Shown here one piece after another: positions 1 through 9,212 of a stretch of DNA of 64,000 bases. Each line of letters opens with the position of its first letter. Positions within the stretch are counted from its first letter, which is position 1. Under the pieces are notes generated by a model that had not been told where the DNA came from, did not search any database, and saw only the letters and a list, made by a program, of their open reading frames with translations. The position numbers and the translations under genes are program-made. This DNA comes from Caulobacteraceae bacterium (lineage in GTDB: Bacteria; Pseudomonadota; Alphaproteobacteria; Caulobacterales; Caulobacteraceae), in the NCBI GenBank assembly GCA_027487945.1, contig JAIYCQ010000048.1, positions 1-64,000 on the forward strand, in the 5' to 3' direction.

Positions 1-353
1 CCATAGCCCATGGCCTGGTCCTGCAGGTCGCACTCGCCGCCCTGGTCGCAGATCGGGCAGTCCAGCGGGTGGTTGATGAGCAGGAACTCCATCACCCCTT
101 CGCGGGCCTTCTTCACCATAGGCGTGTTGGTGAAGATCTCCTGGTTCTCGGCGGCCGGCAGCGCGCACGACGCCTGGGGCTTGGGCGGTCCGGGCTTCAC
201 CTCGACCAGGCACATGCGGCAGTTGCCGGCGATGCTGAGCCGCTCGTGGTAGCAGAAGCGCGGAATCTCTTCCCCGGCCAGTTCCGCGACCTGCAGAACC
301 GTCATCCCGGGCTCGAACTCGACCTCTACGCCGTTGACCTTGGCTATGGGCAT
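1..353 (-). CDS. nuoG: NADH-quinone oxidoreductase subunit G, N-terminal part
   Basis: This is the start of the large iron-sulfur subunit of respiratory complex I; the gene runs off the left edge and 117 codons are visible. The translation begins [13 protein letters not shown] and shows the ferredoxin-like [2Fe-2S] signature ([18 protein letters not shown]), followed by [18 protein letters not shown], which ligates the next cluster of NuoG. It is the last visible gene of the minus-strand nuo operon. Its ATG lies only 4 bases beyond the stop of nuoF, so co-translation is likely. The family assignment is secure; nothing can be said about the C-terminal molybdopterin-like domain. Confidence 0.95.
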   Translation of the reverse strand, partial: MPIAKVNGVEVEFEPGMTVLQVAELAGEEIPRFCYHERLSIAGNCRMCLVEVKPGPPKPQASCALPAAENQEIFTNTPMVKKAREGVMEFLLINHPLDCPICDQGGECDLQDQAMGY

Positions 354-357
354 CTCG

Positions 358-1677
358 TTACTCCGCCGCGATCAGCGTGGCGCCCTGGACGTGGGGCTTG
401 CCGGCGCGATAGCTGGTGATGCGGTCCTCCACCTCGTGGCGGAAGTGGCGGAACAGGCCCTGGATCGGCCAGGCGGCCGCGTCGCCGAGGGCGCAGATGG
501 TGTGGCCCTCGACCTGGGTGGTGACGTCCAGGAGCGTGTCGATCTCCTTCATGTCCGCCTCGCCGGTGGCCATGCGCTCCATCACCCGCCACATCCAGCC
601 GGTGCCTTCGCGGCACGGCGTGCACTGGCCGCAGCTCTCGTGCTTGTAGAAGTAGCTGAGGCGGGCGATGGCGCGGACCAGGTCGGTCGACTTGTCCATG
701 ACGATGACGGCGGCGGTGCCCAGGCCCGACTTCAGCTCACGCAGGGCGTCGAAGTCCATCGGCAGGTCTTCGCACTGTTCCGCCGGGATCATCGGCACCG
801 AGGAGCCGCCCGGGATCACGGCCTTGAGGTTGCCCCAGCCGCCGCGGATGCCGCCGCAGTGGTCTTCCATCAGCTGACGGAACGGGATGCTCATCGCCTC
901 TTCGACGTTGCAGGGCAGGTTCACGTGCCCGCTGACGCAGAACAGCTTCGTGCCGGTGTTGTTGGGCCGCCCGAAGCCGGCGAACCAGCCCGCGCCCCGG
1001 CGCAGGATCGTGCCCACAACAGCGATCGACTCGACGTTGTTCACCGTGGTCGGCATGCCGTAGAGGCCGGCGCCGGCCGGGAACGGCGGCTTGAGGCGCG
1101 GCTGACCCTTCTTGCCTTCCAGGCTCTCCAGCAGCGCGGTTTCCTCGCCGCAGATGTAGGCGCCCGCGCCGTGGTGGACGTAGCAGTCGAAATCCCAGCC
1201 GTGGACGTTGTTCTTGCCGATCAGCTTCGCTTCGTAAGCCTGCTTGATCGCCGCCTCGAGAACCTCGCGCTCACGCACGTATTCGCCACGGATGTAGATG
1301 TAGCAGGCGTGGGCCTGCATGGCCCGCGAGGCGATCAGGCAGCCCTCGATCAGCAGGTGGGGATCATGGCGCATGATCTCCCGGTCCTTGCAGGTGCCCG
1401 GCTCGGACTCGTCGGCGTTGACGACCAGGTAGTGGGGACGGCCGTCCTTCACCTCCTTGGGCATGAACGACCACTTCAGGCCGGTGCCGAAGCCCGCCCC
1501 GCCGCGACCGCGCAGGCCGGAGTTCTTGACGTTGTCGATGATCCAGGCCGGACCAGCGTCCAGCATGTCCTTCGTCGCGTTCCAGCAGCCGCGCTTCTTC
1601 GCCCCCTCCAGACCCCAGTCATGGAGCCCGTACAGGTTGGTGAAGATGCGGTCCTTGTCTTCGAGAATGCCGACCAT
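358..1677 (-). CDS. nuoF: NADH-quinone oxidoreductase subunit F
   Basis: NuoF is the NADH-oxidising flavoprotein of complex I and binds NADH, FMN and the N3 [4Fe-4S] cluster on the cytoplasmic arm. The 439-residue product has the family's usual length. The glycine-rich [13 protein letters not shown] motif at residues 57-69 forms the FMN/NADH site, and [15 protein letters not shown] near residue 346 with a later cysteine in HTICALGD supplies the cluster ligands. It sits between a small membrane-protein gene (stop 4 bases upstream) and nuoG. No oddity is seen. Confidence 0.97.
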   Translation of the reverse strand: MVGILEDKDRIFTNLYGLHDWGLEGAKKRGCWNATKDMLDAGPAWIIDNVKNSGLRGRGGAGFGTGLKWSFMPKEVKDGRPHYLVVNADESEPGTCKDREIMRHDPHLLIEGCLIASRAMQAHACYIYIRGEYVREREVLEAAIKQAYEAKLIGKNNVHGWDFDCYVHHGAGAYICGEETALLESLEGKKGQPRLKPPFPAGAGLYGMPTTVNNVESIAVVGTILRRGAGWFAGFGRPNNTGTKLFCVSGHVNLPCNVEEAMSIPFRQLMEDHCGGIRGGWGNLKAVIPGGSSVPMIPAEQCEDLPMDFDALRELKSGLGTAAVIVMDKSTDLVRAIARLSYFYKHESCGQCTPCREGTGWMWRVMERMATGEADMKEIDTLLDVTTQVEGHTICALGDAAAWPIQGLFRHFRHEVEDRITSYRAGKPHVQGATLIAAE

Positions 1678-1681
1678 GATC

Positions 1682-1960
1682 TCAGACGTTCGGATTGAAG
1701 GGATTGGCCCGGCGCCATTGGGCGCGCCGGAAAATGACGTAGATAAACAGGACCCAGCCCAGCGTGATGACGCCGTAGCCGACCCAGATCGCCATGCCCG
1801 GCCAGCCGGCCGCGAAGCGGGCCGGAAGCACCATGGCCGCCCCGACCAGGATCATCAGGAAGCCGACCAGGCGTTCCTTGCGATGCAGGCCGCGCAGGGC
1901 GTCGATGTAGGCCATGCGCCTGCCCAGCAGCTCGGCTTCGTTCGTATCAACCATGGGCAT
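1682..1960 (-). CDS. small two-helix membrane protein inserted in nuo operon
   Basis: A 92-residue protein, hypothetical. It has a short charged N-terminus ([20 protein letters not shown]), two hydrophobic stretches at about residues 32-50 and 56-77, and a basic tail. A second start (MVD) two codons in is possible. It lies between nuoE and nuoF on the same strand with 4 bases to nuoF, so it is almost certainly co-transcribed. It is not one of the 14 core complex I subunits. A role in complex I assembly or stability is only an inference from position. Confidence 0.8.
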   Translation of the reverse strand: MPMVDTNEAELLGRRMAYIDALRGLHRKERLVGFLMILVGAAMVLPARFAAGWPGMAIWVGYGVITLGWVLFIYVIFRRAQWRRANPFNPNV

Positions 1961-1978
1961 GCCCCATGACTCCGCTCA

Positions 1979-1996
1979 CCCCGGCAAACGCCGGGG
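1979..1996. repeat. CCCCGGC hairpin of a dispersed type between nuoE and the membrane-protein gene
   Basis: A perfect 7-bp inverted repeat, CCCCGGC and GCCGGGG separated by AAAC, sits in the 66-base gap inside the nuo operon. The unit resembles the short CCCCGG(C)-loop-(G)CCGGGG palindromes commonly scattered between genes in alphaproteobacteria. It could trim or stabilise the polycistronic message. No U-run follows on either strand, so a terminator is unlikely. Confidence 0.5.
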
Positions 1997-2026
1997 CCCG
2001 GTAGCGAGCGCGGGACAGGGGAAGGC

Positions 2027-2710
2027 TCAAGCCGGGGACTCCGCCTTGGCCTTCTTCGCCTTCTCGGGCGCGTTGGGCAGCTTGATCTTCTTGGCGGCCG
2101 AGCCGTCGTACAGCTTGGGGTCCAGCAGGGTCTGGATCTTGCCGTGCGGCTCGGAGGCGCCGCGACCGACATAGGAGCCGGGCTTGGGCGACTTGCCGGC
2201 GGCGAAGTCGTCGAGGATCTGGCCGAGGGTCTCGGGCGTCAGGTCCTCGTAGTAGTAGTCGTTGATCGCGGCCATCGGCGCGTTGGAGCAGGCGCCCAGG
2301 CACTCGACCTCTTCCCAGCTGAACTTGCCGTCGGCGGAGAGGTGGTTCTTCGGGCCGATCTTTTCCTTCAGCACCGTCTTCAGGTCATTGGCGCCGCACA
2401 ACATGCAGGGCGTGGTGCCGCACAGCTGCACGAAGGCGACCTTCCCGACCGGCTCCAGCTGGAACATCGTGTAGAAGGTGGCCACTTCCAGCACCCGGAT
2501 CACCGGCATGCCCAGCAGCTCGGCGATGGCGCGGATGGCGGGCTCGGAGACCCAGCCTTCCTGCTTCTGGACCAGCCACAGGATCGGAATCACCGCCGAC
2601 TGGCGGCGCTCGGCCGGGTACTTGGCGATCCACCACTGCGCCGTCTTCAGCGTGTCCTTGCTGAAGTCGAAGCTGGCAGGCTGGTCCTTGGCGAGACGAC
2701 GGACGGACAT
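2027..2710 (-). CDS. nuoE: NADH-quinone oxidoreductase subunit E
   Basis: The 24-kDa-type subunit of complex I, carrying the N1a [2Fe-2S] cluster beside NuoF. In 227 residues the thioredoxin-fold domain holds the four expected ligands, C97 and C102 (QLCGTTPC) and C137 and C141 (ECLGACSNAP). The C-terminus, from about residue 175, is a Lys/Ala/Pro-rich extension beyond the core fold. It is translated from ATG just 3 bases after the stop of the SnoaL-like gene and belongs to the minus-strand nuo operon. Confidence 0.96.
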   Translation of the reverse strand: MSVRRLAKDQPASFDFSKDTLKTAQWWIAKYPAERRQSAVIPILWLVQKQEGWVSEPAIRAIAELLGMPVIRVLEVATFYTMFQLEPVGKVAFVQLCGTTPCMLCGANDLKTVLKEKIGPKNHLSADGKFSWEEVECLGACSNAPMAAINDYYYEDLTPETLGQILDDFAAGKSPKPGSYVGRGASEPHGKIQTLLDPKLYDGSAAKKIKLPNAPEKAKKAKAESPA

Positions 2711-2713
2711 GCG

Positions 2714-3049
2714 TCAGGCTTTCACGAAATCGACGCGGGCGATCTTGCCGTCCGCGAAGCTGTAGATGGCGGCGACCTCGAAGGGCGTCGCGTCGGGCGA
2801 GCGGAAGACCCGCTCATGGTCGATGACGGTGTTGCCGATGACCACGCGGCCGACCAGCTCGGCGCGGTTCTGCGGGAACTGCGCGAACAGGCCCTCGTAG
2901 CGGGCGCGATAGTCGGCGATGCCGCGCAGGTTCGGCTCGGCGTTCAGGTCGGCCACGACCACGTCGTCGGCGAAACAGGCGCAGTGGGCGTCCAGGTCCT
3001 GGGCGTTGTAGGCGTCGAGCTGGGCCTTGGCGAGGTCGAGCGGGCTCAC
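2714..3049 (-). CDS. SnoaL/NTF2-like protein within nuo operon
   Basis: A 111-residue single-domain protein of the NTF2-like (SnoaL/ketosteroid-isomerase) fold. The pattern is typical: an N-terminal helix with [22 protein letters not shown], a middle strand region with a DHERVF segment, and the ending [17 protein letters not shown]. Small enzymes and binding domains of this superfamily act on many substrates, so the reaction cannot be named. It starts with GTG inside a GTGA overlap with the nuoD stop and ends 3 bases before nuoE, so translational coupling is likely. It is not a canonical complex I subunit. Confidence 0.85.
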   Translation of the reverse strand: MSPLDLAKAQLDAYNAQDLDAHCACFADDVVVADLNAEPNLRGIADYRARYEGLFAQFPQNRAELVGRVVIGNTVIDHERVFRSPDATPFEVAAIYSFADGKIARVDFVKA

Positions 3050-4260
3050 CGGTCGATCTCCCCGAACACGATGTCCAGCGAGCCGAGGATGGCGCTGACG
3101 TCGGCCAGCATGTGGCCGCGGTTGAGGAAGTCCATGGCCGCCAGGTGCGGGAAGCCGGGCGCGCGGATCTTGCAGCGGTAGGGCTTGTTGGTGCCGTCGC
3201 TGACCAGGAACACGCCGAACTCGCCCTTGGGCGCCTCGACGCAGGCGTAGACCTCGCCCGGCGGGGTGCGGAAGCCCTCGGTGTAGAGCTTGAAGTGATG
3301 GATCAGCGATTCCATCGACGCCTTCATCTCGGCGCGGCGCGGCGGCGAGATCTTGTTGTCAGTGGTCATCACCGGGCCGCGCGTCTTGCGCAGCATGTCG
3401 CAGGCCTGGCGGATGATCTTCGTCGACTCGCGCATCTCCTGCATGCGGCACAGGTAGCGATCGTAGCAGTCGCCGTTGACGCCCAGCGGGATGTCGAACT
3501 CGAAGTCGTTGTAGTTCTCGTACGGCTGGTTGCGGCGCACGTCCCAGGCGATGTTCGAGCCGCGGACCATGACGCCCGAGAAGCCCCACTCGATGGCGTC
3601 CTCTTTCGTCACCACGCCGATGTCGACGTTGCGCTGCTTGAAGATGCGGTTGCCCGTCAGCAGGGTCTCGAGGTCGTTGCACATCTTCGGGAAGGCCACG
3701 GCCCAGGCGTCGATGTCCTCGACCAGCGCGTCGGGCAGGTCCTGGTGGACGCCGCCGGGCCGGAAGTAGTTGCTGTGCAGACGAGCGCCGCAGGCGCGCT
3801 CGTAGAAGACCATCAGCTTTTCGCGCTCTTCAAAGCCCCAGACGGGCGGCGTCAGGGCGCCGACGTCCATGGCCTGGGTCGTCACGTTCAGCAGGTGGTT
3901 CAGGATCCGGCCGATCTCGCTGTAGAGCACGCGGATGATGCGGCCGCGGATCGGAACATCAACGTCCAGCAGCTTCTCGATGGCCAAGCAGAACGCATGT
4001 TCCTGGTTCATCGGCGCCACATAGTCGAGGCGGTCGAAGTAGGGGATGTTCTGGAGGTAGGTGCGGGCCTCCATCAGCTTCTCGGTCCCGCGGTGAAGCA
4101 GGCCGATGTGCGGATCGACCCGCTCGACCACTTCGCCGTCCAGCTCCAGCACCAGACGCAGCACGCCGTGCGCGGCCGGGTGCTGCGGGCCGAAGTTGAT
4201 GTTGAACTTGCGGACCGGGGTTTCCGGGATCGCCGGGATGTTGGACGCGTCGTCTGCCAT
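3046..4260 (-). CDS. nuoD: NADH-quinone oxidoreductase subunit D
   Basis: The 49-kDa subunit of complex I, which forms the quinone-binding cavity with NuoB. The start is the ATG of [12 protein letters not shown]; the frame stays open further upstream but overlaps nuoC. The 404-residue product has the hallmark N-terminal [18 protein letters not shown] and the C-terminal [11 protein letters not shown]. It follows nuoC by 2 bases and overlaps the next gene by 3 bases. Length and motifs are normal. Confidence 0.97.
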   Translation of the reverse strand: MADDASNIPAIPETPVRKFNINFGPQHPAAHGVLRLVLELDGEVVERVDPHIGLLHRGTEKLMEARTYLQNIPYFDRLDYVAPMNQEHAFCLAIEKLLDVDVPIRGRIIRVLYSEIGRILNHLLNVTTQAMDVGALTPPVWGFEEREKLMVFYERACGARLHSNYFRPGGVHQDLPDALVEDIDAWAVAFPKMCNDLETLLTGNRIFKQRNVDIGVVTKEDAIEWGFSGVMVRGSNIAWDVRRNQPYENYNDFEFDIPLGVNGDCYDRYLCRMQEMRESTKIIRQACDMLRKTRGPVMTTDNKISPPRRAEMKASMESLIHHFKLYTEGFRTPPGEVYACVEAPKGEFGVFLVSDGTNKPYRCKIRAPGFPHLAAMDFLNRGHMLADVSAILGSLDIVFGEIDR

Positions 4261-4262
4261 GA

Positions 4263-4862
4263 TCAGCGCCCCGCCTTGTCGTCGCCCGGCAGCGCGTACT
4301 TGGCGCCTTCCCAGGGGGACAGGAAATCGAACTGCCGGAACTCGGCGATCTTCACCGGCTCGTAGACCACCCGCTTCAGCTCGTCGTCGTAGCGGACCTC
4401 GACATAGCCGGTCATCGGGAAGTCCTTCCGCAGCGGATGGCCGTGGAAGCCGTAGTCGGTGAGCAGCCGGCGCAGGTCCGGGTGGTTCTCGAAGAAGATG
4501 CCGTACATGTCGAACGCCTCGCGCTCGAACCAGTTGGCGGCCGGGAAGATGTCGGCCACCGACGGCACGGCGGTGTCCTCGTCGGTCTGCACCTTCAGGC
4601 GGATGCGGTGGTTCTTCACCAGGCTCAGCAGGTGGTAGACGACGTCGAAGCGCAGCGGGCGCTCGGGGTAGTCCACGCCGCACAGGTCGATCAGCTGGTG
4701 GAACCGGCAGTCGGGATCGTCGCGCAGCTGGGTCAGCGCCTGATGCACGCGGTGCGCCGGGCCGGTGACGGTCAGCTCGCCGTAGGCGATCTCATAGCCG
4801 GTGATGGCGCCGGCGCTGTTGGCGACAATCGCCTGACCGAGGGCGTCGAGGTCGGTGCTCAT
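4263..4862 (-). CDS. nuoC: NADH-quinone oxidoreductase subunit C
   Basis: The 30-kDa subunit of complex I (199 residues), in the connecting arm with NuoB and NuoD. The recognisable block is [19 protein letters not shown] followed by [20 protein letters not shown], the family signature. The ATG at MSTDLDALG overlaps the nuoB stop as ATGA. It is encoded separately from nuoD rather than as the nuoCD fusion found in enterobacteria, as expected for alphaproteobacteria. Confidence 0.97.
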   Translation of the reverse strand: MSTDLDALGQAIVANSAGAITGYEIAYGELTVTGPAHRVHQALTQLRDDPDCRFHQLIDLCGVDYPERPLRFDVVYHLLSLVKNHRIRLKVQTDEDTAVPSVADIFPAANWFEREAFDMYGIFFENHPDLRRLLTDYGFHGHPLRKDFPMTGYVEVRYDDELKRVVYEPVKIAEFRQFDFLSPWEGAKYALPGDDKAGR

Positions 4863-5419
4863 CGCTCGATGGTCCCCGTGCGACGGATCTTCTTCTGCAG
4901 TTGCAGCACGCCGTAGACCAGCGCCTCGGCCGTCGGCGGACAGCCGGGGATGTAGATGTCCACCGGCACGATCCGGTCGCAGCCGCGCACGACGCTGTAG
5001 CTGTAGTAGTAGTAGCCGCCGCCGTTGGCGCAGCTGCCCATGCTGATGACGTAGCGGGGCTCGGGCATCTGGTCGTAGACCTTGCGCAGCGCCGGGGCCA
5101 TCTTGTTGGTCAGGGTGCCGGCGACGATCATCACGTCGCTCTGGCGCGGGCTGGCGCGGGGCGCGAAGCCGTAGCGCTCCAGGTCGTAGCGCGGCATCGA
5201 GGCCTGCATCATCTCGACCGCGCAGCAGGCGAGACCGAAGGTCATCCACATCAGCGAACCGGTGCGGGCCCAGGTGATCAGGTCATCGGCCGCGGCCGTG
5301 ACGAAACCCTTGTCGGCCAGCGCCTGCGAGACGCCGTCGAAATAGGGATCATGGAGCTTGGGGTCATAGCCCTCGACGGTCGCGCGACCGGCGGAGCCAG
5401 CGGGAACGATCACTCCCAT
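4859..5419 (-). CDS. nuoB: NADH-quinone oxidoreductase subunit B
   Basis: NuoB carries cluster N2, the last iron-sulfur centre before ubiquinone. From the preferred start ([11 protein letters not shown]) the product is 186 residues with ligands in [10 protein letters not shown] (C65, C66), GSCANGGG (C130) and PGCPP (C160). An ATG 7 codons upstream (5440) would overlap nuoA by 31 bases. The internal ATG leaves a 10-base overlap and has a GAAGG-type ribosome site, so I prefer it. It is coupled to nuoC by ATGA. Confidence 0.95.
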   Translation of the reverse strand: MGVIVPAGSAGRATVEGYDPKLHDPYFDGVSQALADKGFVTAAADDLITWARTGSLMWMTFGLACCAVEMMQASMPRYDLERYGFAPRASPRQSDVMIVAGTLTNKMAPALRKVYDQMPEPRYVISMGSCANGGGYYYYSYSVVRGCDRIVPVDIYIPGCPPTAEALVYGVLQLQKKIRRTGTIER

Positions 5420-5787
5420 TCCAGGGCGCCCTTCTTCCATTCGTAGATGAAGCCGACCGTCAGCACGCCCAGGAAAGTCATCATCGACCAGAAGGCGAAG
5501 ACGGTCTGTTCCACAGGTAGCTTGAGCAGCGTGACCGCCCAGGGGAACAGGAACGCGACCTCAAGGTCGAAGATGATGAACAGGATCGAGACCAGGTAGA
5601 ACCGGATGTCGAACTTCATCCGGGCATCGTCGAACGCGTTGAACCCGCACTCGTAGGCCGAGAGCTTTTCGGGGTCCGGCGCCGACGGGCCCAGGGTCGC
5701 CGAGGCGACCGTGAACAGCACGCCGAGAATCGCCCCGATCCCGAGCAGGATCACGAGCGGCAGGTACTGGAGGAGAAAGGCGTTCAT
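5410..5787 (-). CDS. nuoA: NADH-quinone oxidoreductase subunit A
   Basis: The first gene of the nuo operon, a 125-residue membrane subunit near the quinone site. Three hydrophobic segments are visible, together with the family motifs YECGF (near residue 46) and [13 protein letters not shown] (near residue 72). The 137-base gap to the divergent AbgT gene should hold the operon promoter, though I cannot assign its -35/-10 boxes with confidence. Confidence 0.96.
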   Translation of the reverse strand: MNAFLLQYLPLVILLGIGAILGVLFTVASATLGPSAPDPEKLSAYECGFNAFDDARMKFDIRFYLVSILFIIFDLEVAFLFPWAVTLLKLPVEQTVFAFWSMMTFLGVLTVGFIYEWKKGALEWE

Positions 5788-5880
5788 GGGTGTTCCGGGA
5801 AGGAGTCGGGCGCCTTGTAGCCCATGCCCGTGGGGCGTTCAAACGGCAGGCATATGTTGAGAACCGTTATCATCACTGTG

Positions 5881-5927
5881 CACGACTCTTGCCCGCCGCC
5901 GAACACCGTGCAGTGTTTCGAGTCGTG
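5881..5927. promoter_or_regulatory. nested inverted repeats at the start of the AbgT-family gene
   Basis: Perfect 8-bp arms, CACGACTC (5881-5888) and GAGTCGTG (5920-5927), enclose a second smaller hairpin, AACAC (5902-5906) and GTGTT (5913-5917). The right outer arm ends in the GTG proposed as the start codon of the transporter gene. In RNA this would bury the initiation region, so it could be a translational switch; as DNA it could be an operator. Both readings are inference. Confidence 0.4.
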
Positions 5928-7451
5928 AGCAAACGCCCAGTCGCCCTTCGAGTCCTCGACGCTGTCGAACGCCTGGGCGACCGGCTGCCCGACCCCGTGT
6001 TCATCTTCCTGTGGCTGATCGGCGCCCTGGTCGTGTCGAGCATCGTCTTCGCGGCCATGGGCGTGACCGCGGTCAACCCGGTGACGGGCGAAACCCTGGC
6101 CGCCAAGAGCCTTCTCGCGCCGGAGAATGTACGCACCCTGCTCACCGAAATGGCCAAGACCTTCACGGGTTTCGCGCCGCTGGGGCTGGTGTTGCTGGTC
6201 ATGCTGGGAGCCGGAGTCGCCGAGCGCGTCGGCCTGCTGGCCGACACCATCCGGGGGCTTGTCGCCGCCTCGCCGGTCAGCCTGCTGACCCCGATGGTGC
6301 TGATCATCGGTCTGCTGTCGAACCACGCCGCCGACTCCGGAATCGTCGTGCTGCCGCCGCTGGCCGCCGCCGTGTTCGCCGCAGCGGGGCGCCACCCCAT
6401 CGCGGGCCTGGCGTGCGCCTATGCCGCAGCCATTGCCAGCTTCGCGGGCAATCCCCTGCCCGGCCAGTTCGACGCGCTGATTCTCGGCTTCACCGAACCG
6501 GCCGCCCGGCTGCTCGATCCGGACTGGACCGCCAATCTTGCGGGGAACTGGTACTTCACGATGGCCGGGGCGATGGTCTTCACCCTGGTGGGCTGGTGGG
6601 TGACCGACAGGGTCGTCGAGCCGCGGCTTGGCCCCTGGACCGGCGCCCGGTCCGAGGCCGAGGGCGAACCCGCGCCGGTCGTACAGCGCGGCGCACTCGG
6701 CCTGGCCGGGCTGGCGGCGCTTGCGGTGATCGCACTCTGGGCGGCGCTGGTGCTGTTGCCGGGCGGCCCGCTGAGGGACACGACCGCCGAGGGGCCCGCC
6801 CAGTGGACGCCCTTCTTCCGGTCGCTGATCTCGGCCTTCTTCCTGCTCTTCATGCTGGCCGGTTGTGTCTACGGCATGCGGACCGGCGCCATCCGCAAGG
6901 ACAGTGACGTGGTCCGCCTGGCCGCTGACTCGATCGCCGCCATGGCGCCCTACATTGTGCTCGCCTTCGCCGCCTCGCACTTCATCGCCATGTTCAGCTG
7001 GTCCAATCTCGGCGCGATCACCGCCATCAACGGGGCCGGCGCCCTGCGCGAGTCGGGCCTGCCCCTGCCGCTGATTCTCGTCGGGGTGACGATTCTGGCG
7101 GCCTTGCTCGACATGTTCATCTCCTCGGCCTCCGCCAAATGGGCGGCGCTCGGGCCGGTCATGGTGCCCATGCTGATGTTGCTCGGGGTCAGCCCTGAGA
7201 TGACCACCGCCGCCTACCGCATGGGCGACTCCAGCCTGGTCATCGCCTCGCCGATGAGCGCCTACTTCGTGCTGCTGCTGGGGTTCGGGCGGCGCTGGAT
7301 GCCGGGGCTCGGCGTCGGAGGGCTGATCTCGATCCTGCTGCCCTACGCCCTCGCCTTCTTTGTTTCGGGCATGGTGATCACCGGGGCCTGGGCGCTTCTG
7401 ACCCTCGCGACGGGGCCGGTCGCGCCTTTTCACTATCTCCTTCCGCAGTAG
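5925..7451 (+). CDS. AbgT-family transporter
   Basis: A polytopic inner-membrane protein of the AbgT family (p-aminobenzoyl-glutamate uptake in E. coli AbgT; MtrF and YdaH have been reported to export sulfonamides and p-aminobenzoate). From the GTG of VSKRPVALRV it is 508 residues, the family length. Typical blocks are SNHAADSGIVVLPPL, RHPIAGLACAYAAAI, WWVTDRVVEPRLG and a late AYRMGDSSLVIASPMSAYF. An earlier ATG at 5790 is less likely because it adds a non-family N-terminus over the nuoA promoter region. It stands alone, divergent from nuoA. The substrate is not determinable from sequence. Confidence 0.88.
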   Translation: MSKRPVALRVLDAVERLGDRLPDPVFIFLWLIGALVVSSIVFAAMGVTAVNPVTGETLAAKSLLAPENVRTLLTEMAKTFTGFAPLGLVLLVMLGAGVAERVGLLADTIRGLVAASPVSLLTPMVLIIGLLSNHAADSGIVVLPPLAAAVFAAAGRHPIAGLACAYAAAIASFAGNPLPGQFDALILGFTEPAARLLDPDWTANLAGNWYFTMAGAMVFTLVGWWVTDRVVEPRLGPWTGARSEAEGEPAPVVQRGALGLAGLAALAVIALWAALVLLPGGPLRDTTAEGPAQWTPFFRSLISAFFLLFMLAGCVYGMRTGAIRKDSDVVRLAADSIAAMAPYIVLAFAASHFIAMFSWSNLGAITAINGAGALRESGLPLPLILVGVTILAALLDMFISSASAKWAALGPVMVPMLMLLGVSPEMTTAAYRMGDSSLVIASPMSAYFVLLLGFGRRWMPGLGVGGLISILLPYALAFFVSGMVITGAWALLTLATGPVAPFHYLLPQ

Positions 7452-7512
7452 CTGTTGACAGTCCCGGAGTCGGGACCTATCAGACGCCCCTCGCCGCAGG
7501 GCGAGCATCTTT

Positions 7513-7589
<77 letters not shown>

Positions 7590-7757
7590 TTTCCCCAGAC
7601 ATCAAGTCTTCCCGTCCGGGCGCGATAGCGTTCCCGCAGGCGCGTCGACGCGCCATGGCCAAAGGCCGTCGGCGCCCCTCACCTCCCCTTCCCGACCCAT
7701 GGGACCGGCCCGCCCCGTCGCGCCGCCTCGCGGCCTGCGACCGGCCGCCTTCGATTT

Positions 7758-7780
7758 ATAAATTGAACACGTTCATTTAT
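7758..7780. promoter_or_regulatory. operator-like inverted repeat upstream of the COQ4-TetR pair
   Basis: ATAAATTGAAC and GTTCATTTAT flank a 2-base centre. TGAAC/GTTCA is a perfect inverted repeat, and the arms extend to ATAAA/TTTAT if one extra T is allowed. The AT-rich block stands out from its GC-rich surroundings and lies 41 bases before the COQ4 start, the usual place for a promoter-operator. The TetR-type gene two genes downstream is the obvious candidate ligand (inference). Confidence 0.5.
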
Positions 7781-7820
7781 TGTGCGACGTCCATGGTCGA
7801 ACAAGCGGCGGGAGCACGGC

Positions 7821-8525
7821 ATGCGCAACAGGGCCACGATCGACGACGTCTTTGCGGGCAAGTTCCTGCAATCGGTGAACACGCCGCTGGACTACGGCGT
7901 CTATCACCTGTTCCACGACTGGTGGGCCGAGGCCCCGCAGGAGGCGATCGACGCCTACTGCCGGGAACTGGCCTCCATCCCCGAGGCCGAGCCCCTTCTG
8001 CGGGAGCGGTTCATCTCCGAGCCCCTGTCGCTCGAACGGCTCGCGGCCTGCGCGCCCGGCACGCTGGGCCACGCCTACCGGGCCTTTATTCTGGAGAACA
8101 GGCTCGAGCAGAATCTCGGCCGCAACTACCGGCAGTTCAACGAGGAGCTCAGTCGCTCAGGCACGCTGGACCGCCTGCCGCCCGATCTGAGCTACATGAT
8201 GGTGCGCGGGTTCCAGATCCATGACTTCCTGCACGTCCTGACCGGCTACGAGGCCACCCACTACGGCGAGCTCGCCCTGGCGGCCTTCTACCTGGCCCAG
8301 CTGCGCTTTCCCTACCACGCCATGCGGGTGGCGGTGACCACGGCGCATATGGCCTTCCTGCGCCCAGGTCTGATCGTCGAGGCGATGGATGCCTTCGTCG
8401 ACGGCTGGAGCTATGGTCGCGCCGCCCGTAACCTCAATTTCGAGCGCTGGGAGGATGAGCTGGACACGCCCCTGGACGCCCTGCGGAGCCGCATGAACCT
8501 CGTCCGGCAGGCGCAGGCGGCCTAG
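7821..8525 (+). CDS. COQ4-family protein
   Basis: A homologue of COQ4, the zinc-motif protein of ubiquinone biosynthesis, recently reported to act in C1 decarboxylation/hydroxylation of the benzoquinone precursor. The preferred start (MRNRATIDD, GGGAG ribosome site) gives 234 residues; an ATG 13 codons earlier is possible. The diagnostic metal motif HDxxHx11E is complete: H134, D135, H138 and E150 (HDFLHVLTGYEATHYGE). It is followed after 6 bases by a TetR gene, so expression is probably regulated by that protein. Whether it is the main ubiquinone enzyme or a conditional variant cannot be told here. Confidence 0.88.
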   Translation: MRNRATIDDVFAGKFLQSVNTPLDYGVYHLFHDWWAEAPQEAIDAYCRELASIPEAEPLLRERFISEPLSLERLAACAPGTLGHAYRAFILENRLEQNLGRNYRQFNEELSRSGTLDRLPPDLSYMMVRGFQIHDFLHVLTGYEATHYGELALAAFYLAQLRFPYHAMRVAVTTAHMAFLRPGLIVEAMDAFVDGWSYGRAARNLNFERWEDELDTPLDALRSRMNLVRQAQAA

Positions 8526-8531
8526 GCGCGG

Positions 8532-9143
8532 ATGCCCCGAAAGCCGGCGACCGACGAACAGCGCGAGGCCGTGCGCAGGCGACTGCAGGCCGCCGCCTCC
8601 GCGCAGTACGCCGCGTTCGGCGCCGGCGGCGTTTCGGCCCGGGCGATCGCCGAACGCGCCGGGGTCAGTGTCGGCACGCTCTATACCTATTTCGGAAGCC
8701 TTCAGGGCCTGATGCAGTCCCTGTGGATGGAGCCGCTTGACCGGATCAACGTCCGCTTGACCCGCACTGCCCAGGCCCACGCCGATCCGGTGGAACGCCT
8801 TCGCAAGCTGTTGGAAGCCTATGTCGAGGTGGCGACCGGCGCACCGGAGCTGTTTCGCGGCGCCTTCCTGTTCGTACGGCCCGAGTCGCTGGAGAAGCCG
8901 CCGAGGGACGCGCTGGAGTCCGTCGTGTTCGGCGCGCTGCTCCTCGCTGCGATCGAGGAGGCCCAGGCCGTCGGGCGCATCCGCACAGGCGAACCCCGGC
9001 GACTGGCGCAGCTGGCCTGGTCGGCGGTGCACGGCAGCCTCGCCCTGCCCGTCAACTTTGATCGGCTGGACCTCGATGCCGGACAGGCTGTCGCCGCCGA
9101 CATGATCACGGCCATCCTCCACAGCCTCGAGCCGGCCGTCTGA
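8532..9143 (+). CDS. TetR/AcrR-family transcriptional regulator
   Basis: A 203-residue one-component regulator. Residues about 13-60 form the TetR helix-turn-helix, with the recognition part ARAIAERAGVSVGTLYTYFGS; the remainder is an alpha-helical ligand-binding domain with no recognisable subfamily signature. It sits 6 bases downstream of the COQ4-family gene and is probably co-transcribed with it, controlling the pair through the inverted repeat at 7758-7780 (inference). Confidence 0.92.
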   Translation: MPRKPATDEQREAVRRRLQAAASAQYAAFGAGGVSARAIAERAGVSVGTLYTYFGSLQGLMQSLWMEPLDRINVRLTRTAQAHADPVERLRKLLEAYVEVATGAPELFRGAFLFVRPESLEKPPRDALESVVFGALLLAAIEEAQAVGRIRTGEPRRLAQLAWSAVHGSLALPVNFDRLDLDAGQAVAADMITAILHSLEPAV

Positions 9144-9212
9144 CCGGCTGTGTCGGCCGCCGCCCGGGATTAGGTCTTGCGGCCGGGGGCGGCTGCTTTA
9201 ATCCGGCTCCGG

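Noticed and set aside
5784..7508. Open frame of 574 codons antisense to the AbgT gene
   Set aside because: Glu/Arg/Gly/His-rich shadow translation; the transporter on the plus strand is well supported.
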